Below the pieces are notes generated by a model. It had not been told where the DNA came from, searched no databases, and worked only from the letters and a program-made list of their open reading frames with translations. DNA of 8,522 bases from Marinilabiliales bacterium. GTDB taxonomy: Bacteria > Bacteroidota > Bacteroidia > Bacteroidales > F082. A program made the position numbers and the translations under genes. Positions within the stretch are counted from its first letter, which is position 1; each line of letters begins with the position of its first letter. Location: NCBI GenBank assembly GCA_002869465.1, contig PKSW01000468.1:1-8522 (forward strand), given 5' to 3'. Of this stretch, positions 7,402 to 8,522 are shown in pieces.

Positions 7402-7911
7402 TTAAAATGGCCAGAAATCATTATCGTGCCAGATTTTTTCCTTTAAATCTTCATTAAGTCTGAACAATAGATGATGATGCGTTTTTTCCCAGTTGGCCAA
7501 CATTTTATAGGTTGCTTTTTCATTTTCATCTGTGGCTTCTTCTGCCCTTTTTGAATACACTTCAATGGCTTTATTCTCAAAATCAATAGCTGCAGAAATA
7601 GCGGCTGCCTCAAAACTAGCAGCACTGATCTCATTTTTAATTTTTTCGGTCAGAATTTCAACAACCTCATCATCTTCCTCCGGGGCAGGATCACTAACGC
7701 TGAACTCGTGGTTCTTCAGGTAATTTTTAAACTGCTTCTCAAGAAATTCAACATGAGCTTCTTCTTCTTCCGCCATCATTTCAAATATTTGCCGGGTTGA
7801 TTCACTTTCGCTTTGTCTTGCAGCTTGCGTATAAAATGCTTTTCCTCTTCGTTCCAGTAAAATAGCTGTTTTTAAAACCTCAATGACTTTATCATTTTTA
7901 TCCATGATCAT
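7402..7911 (-). CDS. rubrerythrin/ferritin-like di-iron protein without rubredoxin domain
   Basis: A 169-residue four-helix-bundle protein of the rubrerythrin/ferritin-like superfamily. The di-iron ligand pattern is complete and duplicated: E20 in helix 1 (LLERRGKAFY), E50 and H53 in helix 2 (EEEEAHVEFLEKQ), E112 in helix 3 (DFENKAIEVY), and E142 and H145 in helix 4 (WEKTHHHLL). An acidic linker (DPAPEEDDE) joins the two helix pairs. There is no C-terminal CxxC rubredoxin module; the protein ends in an aromatic tail, WHDNDFWPF. Family members reduce peroxide or bind iron in oxygen-sensitive bacteria, and this one would need an external electron donor. It has no signal peptide and is probably cytosolic. 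The start is ATG at 7911 or 7905 (MIMDK), and neither has a good ribosome site. It is a single-gene unit with its own terminator, divergent from the kinase gene. Confidence 0.88.
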   Translation of the reverse strand: MIMDKNDKVIEVLKTAILLERRGKAFYTQAARQSESESTRQIFEMMAEEEEAHVEFLEKQFKNYLKNHEFSVSDPAPEEDDEVVEILTEKIKNEISAASFEAAAISAAIDFENKAIEVYSKRAEEATDENEKATYKMLANWEKTHHHLLFRLNEDLKEKIWHDNDFWPF

Positions 7912-7931
7912 ACTTTTGTGTTATACACCTG

Positions 7932-7939
7932 CAAAAATA
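7932..7939 (-). promoter_or_regulatory. predicted promoter -7 box of the rubrerythrin-like gene
   Basis: The minus strand reads TATTTTTG, a perfect TAnnTTTG match 20 bases before the ATG at 7911. The resulting leader would be very short (about 14 bases). Confidence 0.45.
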
Positions 7940-7991
7940 ATATTTCATCCGATGCAATCGATTTATTAGGCCAATAATATGCAAATAATGA

Positions 7992-7999
7992 TAATTTTG
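7992..7999 (+). promoter_or_regulatory. predicted promoter -7 box of the phosphotransferase gene
   Basis: The plus strand reads TAATTTTG, a perfect TAnnTTTG match 24 bases before the TTG start at 8024. Its position supports that start, because an AUG further upstream would not lie on the transcript. The predicted leader is about 18 bases. Confidence 0.45.
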
Positions 8000-8023
8000 T
8001 AAGTGTCATTAAACATTTGAAAA

Positions 8024-8522
8024 TTGAAGCTTCAACTAAAAGCAATAGAGAACCTCCTGTCTGAAAATAAATTTCCTGAAGCATACTCCATTCGTGCCCT
8101 GCCATCCTCCGGTTCCGAACGGCAATATTTCAGAGTGGATTTCGAAGATGGTTCCATTGATTCTATATTGGCAGCTTATAACCCTGATGCCCAGGAAAAT
8201 ATCGCATGGAATTCTTTCAGTTCACATTTCAACTCATTGGGTTTTCGTGTACCCGAAATACTGGCCAGAGATGAGCTGTATCGCTATTTTCTTTTGCAGG
8301 ACCTGGGCAATACAAGTTTGTTTTATCATGTTTCGCAGGGAATAAACAAAGAGGTGATCGGTTATTATAAAAGAGCCTTGCAAGACCTGATCCGCTTCCA
8401 GGTGGAAGGAATCAAAGGGTTGGATTTGGATGTCGCATATCCTGCAATAACATTTGACAGGCGATCCGTTATGTGGGACCTGAACTATTTCAAATATTAC
8501 TTTGTCAAACCAAATGGCATCA
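8024..8522 (+). CDS. aminoglycoside phosphotransferase (APH)-family kinase, N-terminal part
   Basis: The plus-strand frame is open for 166 codons to the window edge; the rest of the gene lies outside. The product (KLQLKAIENLLSENKF onward) contains SSGSERQYFRV at about residues 27-37, the glycine-rich nucleotide-binding strand pair of APH-type kinases, and FLLQDLGNTSLF at about 93-104, the hinge where related proteins have 'lLQDLGd.sL'. The catalytic HGDxxxxN region would lie downstream and cannot be checked. Related proteins in Bacteroidota are annotated as phosphotransferases, some similar to the cell-wall sugar kinase AmgK; real aminoglycoside resistance is not implied. A TGA at 8018-8020 closes the frame two codons upstream and the next in-frame ATG is far inside the domain, so TTG at 8024 is the only good start. 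It gives about 26 residues before the SGS motif, normal for the family. Confidence 0.85.
   Translation, partial: MKLQLKAIENLLSENKFPEAYSIRALPSSGSERQYFRVDFEDGSIDSILAAYNPDAQENIAWNSFSSHFNSLGFRVPEILARDELYRYFLLQDLGNTSLFYHVSQGINKEVIGYYKRALQDLIRFQVEGIKGLDLDVAYPAITFDRRSVMWDLNYFKYYFVKPNGI

Noticed and set aside
7908..8105. 65-codon minus-strand frame across the divergent promoter region
   Set aside because: It overlaps the start of the kinase gene and the predicted promoters, and has no recognisable protein features.
8094..8345. 83-codon ATG-started plus-strand frame
   Set aside because: It overlaps the phosphotransferase gene in another frame. The frame starting at 8024 carries the conserved kinase motifs and runs on to the window edge.
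8024..8522. Antibiotic-resistance aminoglycoside kinase
   Set aside because: Only the broad fold family is supported. The sequence resembles chromosomal Bacteroidota phosphotransferases, and there is no mobile-element context.

Overview
The window looks like chromosomal housekeeping DNA from a member of the Bacteroidota. Three things support this. Upstream regions are AT-rich, start codons mostly lack a Shine-Dalgarno sequence, and four of them are preceded by the Bacteroidota -7 box TAnnTTTG. The protein families also fit: a multi-repeat DUF349 protein, an AsmA-like protein, and a patatin with POTRA and outer-membrane barrel regions. I assign no genus.

Layout: six genes lie on the minus strand and one on the plus strand. 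In transcription order on the minus strand they are: a rubrerythrin/ferritin-like di-iron protein (7402-7911); a Cys/Met-metabolism PLP enzyme (6053-7234); a secreted patatin with POTRA and barrel regions (3658-5943); a five-repeat DUF349 protein (1353-3485); chorismate synthase aroC (221-1300); and the first 66 codons of an AsmA-like membrane protein (1-198), cut by the window edge. The only plus-strand gene is the start of an aminoglycoside-phosphotransferase-like kinase (8024 to the window end). It is divergent from the rubrerythrin and begins with TTG.

Transcription units: strong Rho-independent terminators follow the rubrerythrin gene (7343-7374) and the PLP-enzyme gene (6004-6035), so these two genes and the patatin appear to be separate units. 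DUF349, aroC and asmA have gaps of only 52 and 22 bases and probably form one operon. Its promoter is near 3585-3592, with an inverted repeat directly downstream of the -7 box. The 112-base divergent region between the rubrerythrin and the kinase carries a -7 box in each direction.

The genes do not form an obvious single pathway. aroC serves chorismate and aromatic biosynthesis, the PLP enzyme serves sulfur amino acid metabolism, the di-iron protein probably handles peroxide or iron, and the patatin and AsmA-like proteins belong to the envelope. I found no mobile element, CRISPR array, RNA gene or defence island. No convincing undescribed system is visible. The points most worth checking are the inverted repeat at the DUF349 promoter, the short repeated motif in the DUF349 N-terminus, the secreted patatin-barrel fusion and the active-site divergence of the PLP enzyme.
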